Shown here in pieces: positions 1-6,865 of a DNA stretch of 22,306 nucleotides. A program made the translations under genes and the position numbers. Numbering within the stretch: the stretch's first letter is position 1; each line of letters starts with the position of its first letter. The notes under the pieces are model-generated. The model was not told the origin of the DNA. It saw only the letters and a list, made by a program, of their open reading frames with translations, and did not search any database. The DNA lies in NCBI GenBank assembly GCA_023429685.1, contig JAEZDF010000043.1, positions 1 to 22,306 of the forward strand, written 5' to 3'. Source of the stretch: Bacillota bacterium (GTDB taxonomy: Bacteria > Bacillota > Clostridia > Oscillospirales > Ruminococcaceae).

Positions 1-865
1 TCCACGCAAGGTAGTACGGGTCCAGGGGGATGCAGTGCCCGCCAAGCCCGGGTCCCGGGTAGAACGCCTGAAAGCCGTAGGGCTTTGTTTTGGCGGCTTC
101 TATGACCTCCCACACGTTGATGTTCATTTCATGGCACAGCATGGCTAGCTCGTTAATCAGCCCGATGTTGATGTTGCGGTAGGTGTTCTCAAGTATCTTC
201 TCCATCTCCGCCACGGCGGGGGAGGACACCACCTGCACCTCGCTTGCAAGCACCTCGCGGTACATCTGGGCGATGCACGCGGCCGCGTCCTCGCCAATAG
301 CGCCCACCACCTTTGGAGTGTTTTTGGTTTTGTAGATTAGGTTGCCGGGGTCTACCCGTTCGGGGGAGAACGCAAGGTAAAAGTCCTTGCCGCATTTGAG
401 CCCCGACTGCTGCTCGAGTATCGGCTTTAGCAGCTCCTCGGTAGTGCCGGGGTAGGTGGTGCTTTCAAGCACCACCATCGTGCCCTTTTGCAGGTGCTTT
501 GCCACCGACACGGCACTATCCCGCACATAGCTGATGTCGGGCTGCTGGTGCTCGTCTAAGGGGGTGGGCACGCAGATGGCGACAAACTGCACCTTTTCTA
601 CAAACGAAAAATCATTCGTGGCGGCGAGCATCTCGTTTTCTACTAGGTGCTTTAAGTCGTCGCCCGCCACGTCGCCGATGTAGTTCTCGCCGTTGTTTAC
701 CATTTTGACCTTTTCGGGCTGCACATCAAACCCGATGGTGCGAAACCCCGCCTTCGCCTTCTCTACGGCAAGGGGCAGCCCCACGTACCCAAGCCCGACC
801 ACCCCCACCATGATGCTGCGCGCCTTTATCTTTTCAATGAGCTGCTCACACTGCCTGCTTATCAT
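1..865 (-). CDS. wbpA: UDP-N-acetylglucosamine 6-dehydrogenase-like (WbpA family), 3' end outside window
   Basis: This is the N-terminal 288 residues of a nucleotide-sugar dehydrogenase, an NAD-dependent four-electron oxidation of a UDP-hexosamine C6 alcohol to the uronic acid. A Rossmann motif GVVGLGYVGLPLA lies near residue 20. The family signatures ESTTYPGTTEE and FSPERVDPG follow, and the active-site loop GLGGHCIPLDPYY places the catalytic Cys at about residue 278. The GHCIPxDPYY version is typical of the WbpA/WecC/TviB branch rather than UDP-glucose dehydrogenase. The ATG at 865 is preceded by GCAGGAAAA as a ribosome binding site; another ATG at 867-869 is out of frame. It lies 33 bp behind the acetyltransferase gene. 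Together with the aminotransferase and acetyltransferase it matches the UDP-GlcNAc(3NAc)A pathway described for Pseudomonas wbpA/B/E/D. The wbpB-like oxidase is not in the window. Exact substrate is inferred from neighbours. Confidence 0.9.
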   Translation of the reverse strand, partial: MISRQCEQLIEKIKARSIMVGVVGLGYVGLPLAVEKAKAGFRTIGFDVQPEKVKMVNNGENYIGDVAGDDLKHLVENEMLAATNDFSFVEKVQFVAICVPTPLDEHQQPDISYVRDSAVSVAKHLQKGTMVVLESTTYPGTTEELLKPILEQQSGLKCGKDFYLAFSPERVDPGNLIYKTKNTPKVVGAIGEDAAACIAQMYREVLASEVQVVSSPAVAEMEKILENTYRNINIGLINELAMLCHEMNINVWEVIEAAKTKPYGFQAFYPGPGLGGHCIPLDPYYLAW

Positions 866-898
866 ACATTTTCCTGCCCTTATTATTTGTAGCGATGT

Positions 899-1531
899 TT
901 ACCGTCTGCGCCGTCTTCTTGCCGGTGCAACCCTTCGTGGAGGGTCTGGTATCGGGTCGCCTTTTATCTCGGCGACCATGTCGTTTTGCATCGAGAACCG
1001 CTTGCCGCACAGTGCGCATTGTGCGCCGCCGTGCTCAAAGTCGAGCTTGCCCGCACATGCGCATACGTAGCCCGTGTGCCGTGCGGGGTTGCCCACCACC
1101 ACGGCGTAATCGGGCACATCGCGCGTGACAACCGCCCCCGCCCCAACGAGTGCGTACCGCCCGATGGTTACACCGCACAGCACCGTGGCGTTTGCGCCGA
1201 TGCTCGCCCCCGTGCGCACCAGCGTTTTCTTAAACTCCTCCTTGCGCTCGATGAACGCGCGGGGGTTAATCACATTCGTAAACACGCAGGAGGGACCGAG
1301 AAACACGCCGTCCTCGCACTCTACGCCGGTATACACCGACACGTTGTTCTGCACCTTGACCCCATGCCCAAGAACCGCGCCCGACGAGATAACCACATTC
1401 TGCCCAATGCGGCAGTTCTCGCCGATGACGGCACCCTTCATGATATGGCAAAAGTGCCAGACCACCGTATCGCGCCCGATGGAGCAGGGCGTTTCAATAT
1501 AGCTTGACTCATGCGTAAAATATTCGCTCAC
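899..1531 (-). CDS. wbpD: Hexapeptide-repeat UDP-amino-sugar N-acetyltransferase (WbpD-like)
   Basis: A 210-aa left-handed beta-helix acetyltransferase that would transfer acetyl from acetyl-CoA to the 3-amino group made by the preceding aminotransferase. Hexapeptide runs are visible from about residue 17 to 150 (SIGRDTVVWHFCHI, IGENCRIGQNVVISSGAVLG, IGANATVLCGVTIGRYALVG), with the family loop CVFTNVINPR near 82-91 and the exit motif VVGNPARHTGYV. After the helix, CACAGKLDF and CALCGKRF form a four-cysteine, zinc-ribbon-like tail. The protein ends in an Arg-rich stretch (residues 199-210), which is odd and may be read-through drift. I chose the GTG at 1531: it overlaps the upstream stop as GTGA and sits 8 bases behind AAAGGAG, so the pair is translationally coupled. 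An in-frame ATG at 1621 lies inside the upstream gene and has no case. Confidence 0.88.
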   Translation of the reverse strand: MSEYFTHESSYIETPCSIGRDTVVWHFCHIMKGAVIGENCRIGQNVVISSGAVLGHGVKVQNNVSVYTGVECEDGVFLGPSCVFTNVINPRAFIERKEEFKKTLVRTGASIGANATVLCGVTIGRYALVGAGAVVTRDVPDYAVVVGNPARHTGYVCACAGKLDFEHGGAQCALCGKRFSMQNDMVAEIKGDPIPDPPRRVAPARRRRRR

Positions 1532-2772
1532 CTGTAAAACTCCTTTATGCTGTCGGCGACCAGCCAGCGTTCCAGCTCGGTCATCTGCGCAAACAGCGGT
1601 ATGGCGATCGCCTCCTTGCACAGTCTCTCCGCAACGGGAAAATCCCCCTCGCGGTAGCCAAGCTGTGCAAGCGCGGGCTGCAGATGCAGCGGTACGGGGT
1701 AGTACACCGCGGTGGATATCCCTTTCTCGGCTAAAAACTGCCGCAGACCGTCCCTATTCTCTGCGCGAAGCACATACATATGCCACGCGTGGGCGCACGT
1801 TGCCGACGACATGGGCAGTGTGATGCCCGAAACCCCCGCAAGCGCCTGCGTGTAAAAGGACGCAATCTCGCACTTGCGTTCTAAAAAGCCGTCGAGGTGC
1901 TTCAGCTTTACCCGCAGAATCGCCGCCTGTACCTCATCTAGCCGAGAATTGACCCCCACGAGATGGTTAAAGTACTTGTCCCCCGAAGCGTCGGGATGCG
2001 ACGAGGCGTCGGGATGGGGCGTACCGTCTGTGGCTGCCGTTTTGGCGGCTAGGTCTATGAGCCTGCCGGTCTTGTCCGCCCTGCGCCGCGCTAATAGCTG
2101 CGCTGCGCGCGCGCCCTGCGCGCCACCGCCGTGGGCACGCAGCCCTTTTGCGATGTCCGCCACGCAGGCGTAGTCGGTGGTAATCATACCTCCATCCCCC
2201 GCGCAGCCGAGGTTTTTGGTGGGGAAGAACGAAAAGCAAGCGGCATCCGCAAGCGACCCCGCCATCCGCCCCTTGTACCACGCGCCCGCCGCCTGACATG
2301 CGTCCTCTATCACAAACAGACCTCTGCGTTTCGCGGCGACGTTTATGGCGTCCATCTCCGCGCACTGCCCGAACAGGTGCACGGCTATCACCGCCTTGGT
2401 GCGCGGCGTGACCAGCGGGGCGATCTTATCGGGGTCGAGATTGTAGCTATCCGGCCGTACGTCGCAGAACACGGGCACCGCACCCACTGCCGCTATCGCC
2501 TCCGCCGTGGCGAAGAAAGTATAGGGGGTGGTTATGACCTCATCCTGCGCGCCGATGCCAAGGCTGCGCAGGGCAAGGCAGAGCGCGTCGGTGCCGTTGG
2601 CAACGCCTACGGCGTGCTGCGTACCGACGTACTCGGCAAACGCACGCTCGAACTCACGCACATTCTCGCCAAGGATATACCGCCCGGACGCAAGCGTCTC
2701 GCACACGGCGCGTTCGCACTCGCTGCGCACCTCGGCATATTCACGGGCGGGGGACACAAGCTCTATGGGCAT
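1528..2772 (-). CDS. wbpE: DegT/DnrJ/EryC1/StrS-family UDP-sugar aminotransferase (WbpE-like) with an insertion
   Basis: A 414-aa PLP-dependent sugar aminotransferase that would convert a UDP-3-keto-uronate to the 3-amino sugar using glutamate. Residues visible: ANGTDALCLAL (58-68), IEDACQAAGA (155-164; Asp157 and Gln160 contact PLP), FSFFPTKNLG (180-189; Lys186 is the Schiff-base lysine), and VNSRLDEVQAA (274-284). The ATG at 2772 has AAAGGAG seven bases upstream; an in-frame ATG at 2793 lacks this and lies in an inverted repeat. It is first in the operon and overlaps the acetyltransferase gene by four bases. Oddity: between LRAHGG and DKYFNH, where relatives have only a short loop, about 50 extra residues (216-265) are rich in Ala and Arg and contain HPDAS twice. 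The frame stays open, so the gene appears intact. Confidence 0.9.
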   Translation of the reverse strand: MPIELVSPAREYAEVRSECERAVCETLASGRYILGENVREFERAFAEYVGTQHAVGVANGTDALCLALRSLGIGAQDEVITTPYTFFATAEAIAAVGAVPVFCDVRPDSYNLDPDKIAPLVTPRTKAVIAVHLFGQCAEMDAINVAAKRRGLFVIEDACQAAGAWYKGRMAGSLADAACFSFFPTKNLGCAGDGGMITTDYACVADIAKGLRAHGGGAQGARAAQLLARRRADKTGRLIDLAAKTAATDGTPHPDASSHPDASGDKYFNHLVGVNSRLDEVQAAILRVKLKHLDGFLERKCEIASFYTQALAGVSGITLPMSSATCAHAWHMYVLRAENRDGLRQFLAEKGISTAVYYPVPLHLQPALAQLGYREGDFPVAERLCKEAIAIPLFAQMTELERWLVADSIKEFYR

Positions 2773-2792
2773 GGCACGGCTCCTTTGCAGCA

Positions 2793-2813
2793 TCGGTCAC
2801 GGGGTGTGACCGA
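2793..2813 (-). promoter_or_regulatory. Perfect inverted repeat in the wbpE 5' untranslated region
   Basis: TCGGTCAC and GTGACCGA form a perfect 8-bp inverted repeat around the 5-base centre GGGGT. It lies 20 bases upstream of the wbpE start, just before the ribosome binding site. There is no T-run after it, so it is not an intrinsic terminator. It could be a repressor operator or an mRNA hairpin affecting translation of the sugar operon; the sequence does not say which. Confidence 0.5.
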
Positions 2814-2821
2814 CAAAAATC

Positions 2822-2899
2822 GGTATACCAATATCTTTAAGTAAACCGCGCCAAAATATGCAGGGGTAGGGGAAAAACGGGTGAAAAAAAGAAAGCCCC
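2822..2899. repeat. Direct repeat copy 1 (~77 bp) with terminator-like hairpin edge
   Basis: This block matches 4264-4339 with roughly 90 percent identity by eye and in the same orientation. The shared core includes CTTTAAGTAAACCGC, ATGCAGGGGT, GGGGAAAAACGGG and AAAAAAAGAAAGCCC. At its right edge, CCCC and GGGG (2896-2910) can pair around seven bases. On the minus strand this hairpin is followed by CTTTCTTTTTTT, so this copy could act as a weak terminator or attenuator ahead of wbpE. The two copies bracket the lipoprotein gene. Confidence 0.65.
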
Positions 2900-3204
2900 A
2901 AGGGACGGGGATATTTTTATTTTTTACCCTCCACTGGGTTTCGTACTGCCAATAAATAGCGTGGCCGCACAAAGGTTTAATATTTGATGAAATGGTAATA
3001 TTACTTAAAAGGCGAGTTCCCACTGGTTGTTTTATAGAGATAGAGCGTTACTACAACGAGCCATAAGCCAGAAAGAATTTGTTAAATATACTGTGTGTAT
3101 CGTCATTATTGTAAGCTTCATGATGCTTGGTGACATTGGTAGCTCCGTGCTTTGTTATTTGAAATAGGGTTTATATAAAAAGGATAAAAGGAGATCATTA
3201 AATA
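2900..3204. other. AT-rich intergenic stretch, no gene recognised
   Basis: Composition shifts here from the GC-rich sugar operon to AT-rich sequence. The plus strand carries GGGGATATTTTTATTTTTTA at 2907-2926, a possible weak plus-strand terminator tail. One frame stays open from 3009 to the stop at 3165. It encodes a hydrophobic segment around KYTVCIVIIVSFMMLGD but has no convincing start, and may be chance or a gene remnant. The ribosome binding site AAAAGGAG for the next gene is at 3186-3193. I could not identify a convincing promoter. Confidence 0.4.
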
Positions 3205-4116
3205 ATGAAACGGGTTATATCTATTCTGATTACAGTTGTGATTGTACTATCCTTATCTGCTTGTGATAGCTCTTCCAACGGAGAAATTAAGGAGCCGTCT
3301 AATGTTTCAACCAGTGATAACAGTTCTGAAGCACCAGATAATGATGCTGAGAGTACACAGACCGGTAAGGTAGATGTTACTATCAATGAAACTACTCTGG
3401 TTGACGAGGGCGGTGTAAAAATCATTGCGAAAAGCTTGGACACGAATGGACTTTTCGGTGCAAAAATAAATTTGTTGATTGAGAACAATTCCGGCAAAGA
3501 CTTGACTATACAGTGTGTAAATGCGTCTGTTAACGGATACATGGTAGATACCATGATGTCTGTTGATATTGTAAACGGTAAAAAGGCAAATGATGCAATT
3601 ACATTTCTCGAATCTGACTTTGAAGCCAGCAAAATTACAAGCATTGCTGATATGGAGCTGGCTTTTCATATGTTCACTACTGCCGATTGGGAGACTTATC
3701 TTGACACAAAGCAGATTCAGTTGAAAACATCTATTGTTGATACGTACGAATATAAATTTGACGATAGCGGTAATGTAGCCTATGATGCCAGTGGCATTAA
3801 GGTGGTAATCAAGGGGCTGGCTGAAGATAGTTCCATATTTGGACCAAGTATTGTGGTATACCTCGAAAATAACAGCGATAAGGCTTTTACGGTTCAGACC
3901 AGAGATGTGTCTATTAATGGATTTATGGTTGATGCAATGTTTTCTTCTGATGTTTTACCAGGGAAAAAATCAGTTGATACCATAACGTTCTTGAGCTCGG
4001 AACTTGAAGAGAATAAAATTACCTCTATCCAAGATGCGGAACTGAAATTCCATATCTTTGATATGAAATCTTGGGATACCATCGTAGATACTGATGTTAT
4101 AAGCATGACCTTCTAA
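3205..4116 (+). CDS. Secreted lipoprotein with two tandem homologous domains, function unknown
   Basis: A 303-aa predicted lipoprotein. Lys2-Arg3 and a hydrophobic core lead to the lipobox LSAC, with Cys20 as the lipidated residue. A Ser/Asn/Asp/Glu-rich linker (21-55) follows, as in Gram-positive membrane-anchored lipoproteins. The remainder is two copies of one domain. NGYMVDTMMSVDI, VNGKKANDAITFLESDF and KITSIADMELAFHMF in copy one (about 66-170) correspond to NGFMVDAMFSSDV, LPGKKSVDTITFLSSEL and KITSIQDAELKFHIF in copy two (about 190-303). Each copy also has an IENNSGK / LENNSDK beta-strand motif. The pattern suggests all-beta, immunoglobulin-like domains, but I do not recognise the family. 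AAAAGGAG lies about 11 bases before the ATG. It stands alone: a strong terminator follows, and near-identical direct repeats lie on both sides. Confidence 0.85.
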   Translation: MKRVISILITVVIVLSLSACDSSSNGEIKEPSNVSTSDNSSEAPDNDAESTQTGKVDVTINETTLVDEGGVKIIAKSLDTNGLFGAKINLLIENNSGKDLTIQCVNASVNGYMVDTMMSVDIVNGKKANDAITFLESDFEASKITSIADMELAFHMFTTADWETYLDTKQIQLKTSIVDTYEYKFDDSGNVAYDASGIKVVIKGLAEDSSIFGPSIVVYLENNSDKAFTVQTRDVSINGFMVDAMFSSDVLPGKKSVDTITFLSSELEENKITSIQDAELKFHIFDMKSWDTIVDTDVISMTF

Positions 4117-4127
4117 TTTTTCAAACG

Positions 4128-4164
4128 AAAAGAGGCAGGAGCCATAGCGGTTCCTGCCTCTTTT
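4128..4164 (+). terminator. Intrinsic terminator after the lipoprotein gene
   Basis: AAAAGAGGCAGGA (4128-4140) pairs perfectly with TCCTGCCTCTTTT (4152-4164). The stem extends inward through a G-T and two C-G pairs to the loop ATAGC. The stem ends in a T-run on the plus strand and, read backwards, in a T-run on the minus strand, so it could work in both directions. It starts 11 bases after the stop codon. Confidence 0.9.
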
Positions 4165-4386
4165 AATATCTTGATGAATAAAATCTACATTAGCTGCCCC
4201 TAGCAATACTTTGGGAACACACCATTGAGTTGGGAGCTATTTAGGGAGTGATTGACGGTAATTGGTGTGCCAATAGCTTTAAGTAAACCGCTCCAAAGTA
4301 TGCAGGGGTCGGGGAAAAACGGGAAAAAAAGAAAGCCCTCGGAGGGAGGAGTGGATATCGATGTAGGTTTGTATATACAAATTATC
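4165..4386. other. Intergenic region between lipoprotein and nuclease-like gene
   Basis: No coding region is supported here. It holds copy 2 of the direct repeat (4264-4339). An imperfect inverted pair, AACACACCATT near 4213 and AATTGGTGTG near 4260, may mark the edge of an inserted segment, but it is weak. Confidence 0.4.
4264..4339. repeat. Direct repeat copy 2 (~76 bp)
   Basis: Second copy of the block at 2822-2899, offset by about 1,442 bp in the same orientation. It lacks two bases found in copy 1 (GGG-AAAAAAA here versus GGGTGAAAAAAA). Its hairpin edge is CCCT-CGG-AGGG (4336-4346) in place of CCCC/GGGG, so the terminator-like shape is kept while the sequence differs. Confidence 0.65.
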
Positions 4387-4415
4387 TTGAAAGCTTTTGG
4401 TTAATATGGTATAAT
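4387..4415 (+). promoter_or_regulatory. Sigma-A type promoter for the nuclease-like gene
   Basis: TTGAAA (4387-4392), a 17-base spacer, then a consensus TATAAT (4410-4415). Transcription would start near 4422, about 50 bases before the chosen start codon. Confidence 0.8.
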
Positions 4416-4437
4416 TAGTTGTATTATGTAAAATATT

Positions 4438-4454
4438 ATGCTTGTGACAAGCAT
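4438..4454 (+). promoter_or_regulatory. Palindromic site between promoter and start codon, possible operator
   Basis: ATGCTTGT-G-ACAAGCAT is a perfect 8+1+8 palindrome about 16 bases after the predicted transcription start. As DNA it looks like a dimeric repressor site. As RNA it could instead form a 5-bp stem with a 7-base loop followed by TTTT, a weak attenuator. Either reading suggests controlled expression of the downstream gene. Confidence 0.5.
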
Positions 4455-4472
4455 TTTTAGGAGTTGATTGCT

Positions 4473-6281
4473 TTGAAAATAGAGACTATTGCTACATCAG
4501 CAGTTCAATTGTCTATTTCAAAAACCGACTTATTGAATCCATTTATTAATAGTGGGGATAAGGAACCACTTTGGGATGGACACATTTATATACATCAAGA
4601 CAAACGACACTCAAAAACGGGTATAAAAAGAGTTCCAATACAAGTGAAAGGTGAATCGGTAACTTCATGGAACAAGGATTGTATTAAGTATTCTGTATCA
4701 ATCGAAGCCTTAAATGTTTATATGAAAAGCGGAGGCGTGATTTTCTTTGTTGTCTATATAGATAAGAATACTCGCGAACCTAAAAGAATATACTGTGCAG
4801 AATTATTACCCAGAAAAATATACGAGCTTAAAAACAAGTCCTCTTCTGAAAAATTCATTAGCATTGAATTGTTTGCTTTTCCTGAAGACAATAAAAGTAA
4901 AACAGAATTATTCTTAAACTTTCATGCTCATTCTATAAAACAAACTAGCTTTGCTAATGCAAATCCTGCTACATTTGAAAGTTTGAAACAGCAAGGTGTT
5001 TTAGACAAGTTGTCTTTCTCTTACACAACAGTTGGAAATAAAGCGGGCATTACTAATTTGCCTGAGTTGATGGATGGAAAGGAAATGTATTTATATGCTA
5101 ATGTTAAAGGTTCCGATACGTCAATCCCTATTGACTATTTTCCCCATATAAGTCATGTAACAATTCAACAACCTTGCGCGGGAGTAATAAGTGTAAATGG
5201 AATTAAGTACTATCATAATTACTCAAGGATAATTCAAGCCGATAAAGTGATAATAAAAATTGGCAGAAGCTTTCAACTAGATTTTCAGAAACATAGTTCT
5301 AATAATTACAGTTGTGTTCCTAGTATCTATCTTCATATAGCGTTTAAAGGTACTTTAGATAAACAAATTAATGATATTAATTTCTTACTGTCTATGCTTG
5401 AAAATCAGTCTTTTTATATTGATGATGTTTGTTATCCAATAGTGATTGAAGAAAAAGAATTGCAAAATATTGATTTTGTCAGTATAAAAAGGACTTTGAA
5501 GTTTTACAAAAAAGCATCATTTGTACTTAAATCTATGAATGTAAAAGAAGAGCTAGATTTAGATAAATGTACTGCAGACGATTTGCGAAATTTAAAACTG
5601 TTAGTTGATTATATAGGGCACAACAAAGCAACTAGTGATCTAAAGCCCAACCTTCCTTTATTGTTAACGATTATAATCAACAATCTAACTTTAGCCGTTC
5701 TATGTATAAGACAACCTAATAATGAGTACTATCTTTTTGATTATTTTTCTTATAAATTGGAGGTTGTAATTGAAGACAATAATAAAAACCTACTCCAAAT
5801 ATCTCAATATAGTGTATTAAAAAAGGACAACTTTCTATGTTTTTGTAATATAAATTATGATAAAATCATAGAAGATTTATTGAGTATGACAGAGCATGAT
5901 TTGGTTTTTAATATAACAAACAACGTGATGCTCGAAATGCTTAAAGCCTATGATATAAGTCACAGTAATAAATTGTTTGAAGCAATTAAAAAATTGTCTA
6001 AATGGTTGGAAATAAAGGCAGATTGTTTGCCTTATCCAGTAATAATATTGAATAAATTGCAGGTTGTAGCCAGAGAACGATTATTGGATTATGAAGAGAA
6101 AAAATGTCTACATAATATTGTTGAAAAAAATTCAGATATACTTTATCGGGCTGCTGCCTTTTTACTTCTTAACGAACAAGAAGAAGCGACTAATGTTTTG
6201 AATACTTTCACGAAAGAACAAATAGAAGAGTTTAAACAGTTTCCAATATATAAATTCAGAACTGAAAAAACATCAACATAA
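4473..6281 (+). CDS. DUF4365-like (PD-(D/E)XK nuclease-fold) protein with large unrecognised C-terminal region
   Basis: A 602-aa AT-rich gene with no operon partner. The first ~130 residues resemble the DUF4365 / restriction-endonuclease-like layout: LWDGHIYIH (Asp35), then RVPIQVKGES (Gln57-Val58-Lys59, the QxK form of the nuclease motif), a YSVSIEALNVYMKSGGVIFFVVYID strand-helix-strand region, and IYCAELLPRKI. I infer a metal-dependent DNA-cleaving or DNA-binding domain. Residues ~130-602 mix beta-rich and helical segments that I cannot assign; the last ~120 look alpha-helical and repeat-like. The start is TTG at 4473, nine bases behind AGGAG. An upstream in-frame TTG at 4464 directly abuts the AGGAG and is unlikely. 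Proteins with DUF4365 domains often occur in defence islands, so a stand-alone anti-phage role is possible but unproven. Its composition contrasts with neighbours beyond 6337 and suggests transfer. Confidence 0.7.
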   Translation: MKIETIATSAVQLSISKTDLLNPFINSGDKEPLWDGHIYIHQDKRHSKTGIKRVPIQVKGESVTSWNKDCIKYSVSIEALNVYMKSGGVIFFVVYIDKNTREPKRIYCAELLPRKIYELKNKSSSEKFISIELFAFPEDNKSKTELFLNFHAHSIKQTSFANANPATFESLKQQGVLDKLSFSYTTVGNKAGITNLPELMDGKEMYLYANVKGSDTSIPIDYFPHISHVTIQQPCAGVISVNGIKYYHNYSRIIQADKVIIKIGRSFQLDFQKHSSNNYSCVPSIYLHIAFKGTLDKQINDINFLLSMLENQSFYIDDVCYPIVIEEKELQNIDFVSIKRTLKFYKKASFVLKSMNVKEELDLDKCTADDLRNLKLLVDYIGHNKATSDLKPNLPLLLTIIINNLTLAVLCIRQPNNEYYLFDYFSYKLEVVIEDNNKNLLQISQYSVLKKDNFLCFCNINYDKIIEDLLSMTEHDLVFNITNNVMLEMLKAYDISHSNKLFEAIKKLSKWLEIKADCLPYPVIILNKLQVVARERLLDYEEKKCLHNIVEKNSDILYRAAAFLLLNEQEEATNVLNTFTKEQIEEFKQFPIYKFRTEKTST

Positions 6282-6310
6282 TGCCTTCTTACCTTTAAGA
6301 GAGCCACCCA

Positions 6311-6337
6311 AAAAGGAGCCACAGCGTGGCTCCTTTT
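6311..6337. terminator. Bidirectional intrinsic terminator between convergent genes
   Basis: AAAAGGAGCCAC and GTGGCTCCTTTT form a perfect 12-bp stem around AGC. T-runs flank it on both strands. It can end the plus-strand nuclease-like gene (stop 30 bases upstream) and the minus-strand HEPN gene (stop 50 bases away). Confidence 0.9.
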
Positions 6338-6388
6338 ACTTATCTCACGTATCTTCTATTTTCCGTTTCCAGCGGTCTACCCTCTCGC

Positions 6389-6865
6389 CTACCGCTCCGT
6401 CTCCAGCGCGCCGACCATATCGTCCGGCTTGTCGTCGAGGGCGTTTTCCTCTTCTTCCTCCTCCACCTGCTTGCAGATGAAGTCGTACATCTCGCGGGCG
6501 GTCTTGCAGATTACGCCGATGCGCTCGGCGGAGATGGTAAACGGAACGTCGGTGGGGTACCGCGTTTCAATGTAGAAGCGGTTTAGGGTGGCGCTCTCGT
6601 CCATCCACTGGCCAAATGCGCGGTCGTACCGCAACGCCTGACGGCACAGCCAGGTCAGGTTGTGCCCGTCCACCAGTCGGTCGGATGCCACGAGCACAAA
6701 CGCCTTCAGCGCCTTTTCTATGGTCTGCTGGCAGTGAAAGGCACAGATGTTGCGGCAGTCGCACTGCGTAAGCAGCAGCTCGGCGGCGCGCATATCCTCT
6801 CCCGCCTTTTGCAGCCAATCCAGATGCCTGCGGCTGTCGGTGGTGCGGTTACGCCGTCTTGTCAT
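6389..6865 (-). CDS. HEPN domain protein (predicted RNase toxin of a HEPN/MNT-type pair)
   Basis: A 158-aa protein matching the HEPN family layout: WLQKAGEDMRAAELLL (17-32), AFHCQQTIEKALKAFVL (42-58), HNLTWLCRQ, and RYPTDVPFTISAERI near 120. An R-x5-H arrangement, Arg38-NICAF-His44, is compatible with the HEPN ribonuclease motif Rx4-6H. The C-terminus ends in an acidic run (six Glu) and a charged tail that is not part of the fold. The ATG at 6865 overlaps the upstream stop as ATGA, so the two genes are coupled; a longer in-frame start at 6934 lies inside the upstream gene. Known HEPN proteins paired with MNT partners act as RNA-cleaving toxins. Whether this one is active is an inference from the motif. 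Confidence 0.85.
   Translation of the reverse strand: MTRRRNRTTDSRRHLDWLQKAGEDMRAAELLLTQCDCRNICAFHCQQTIEKALKAFVLVASDRLVDGHNLTWLCRQALRYDRAFGQWMDESATLNRFYIETRYPTDVPFTISAERIGVICKTAREMYDFICKQVEEEEEENALDDKPDDMVGALETER

Noticed and set aside
3009..3167. Open frame with a hydrophobic segment before the lipoprotein gene
   Set aside because: No start codon with a ribosome binding site and no recognisable family; could be a remnant or chance.
3152..3179. TTGTTA / TATAAA promoter-like pair before the lipoprotein gene
   Set aside because: It would start transcription inside the Shine-Dalgarno, leaving no usable leader.
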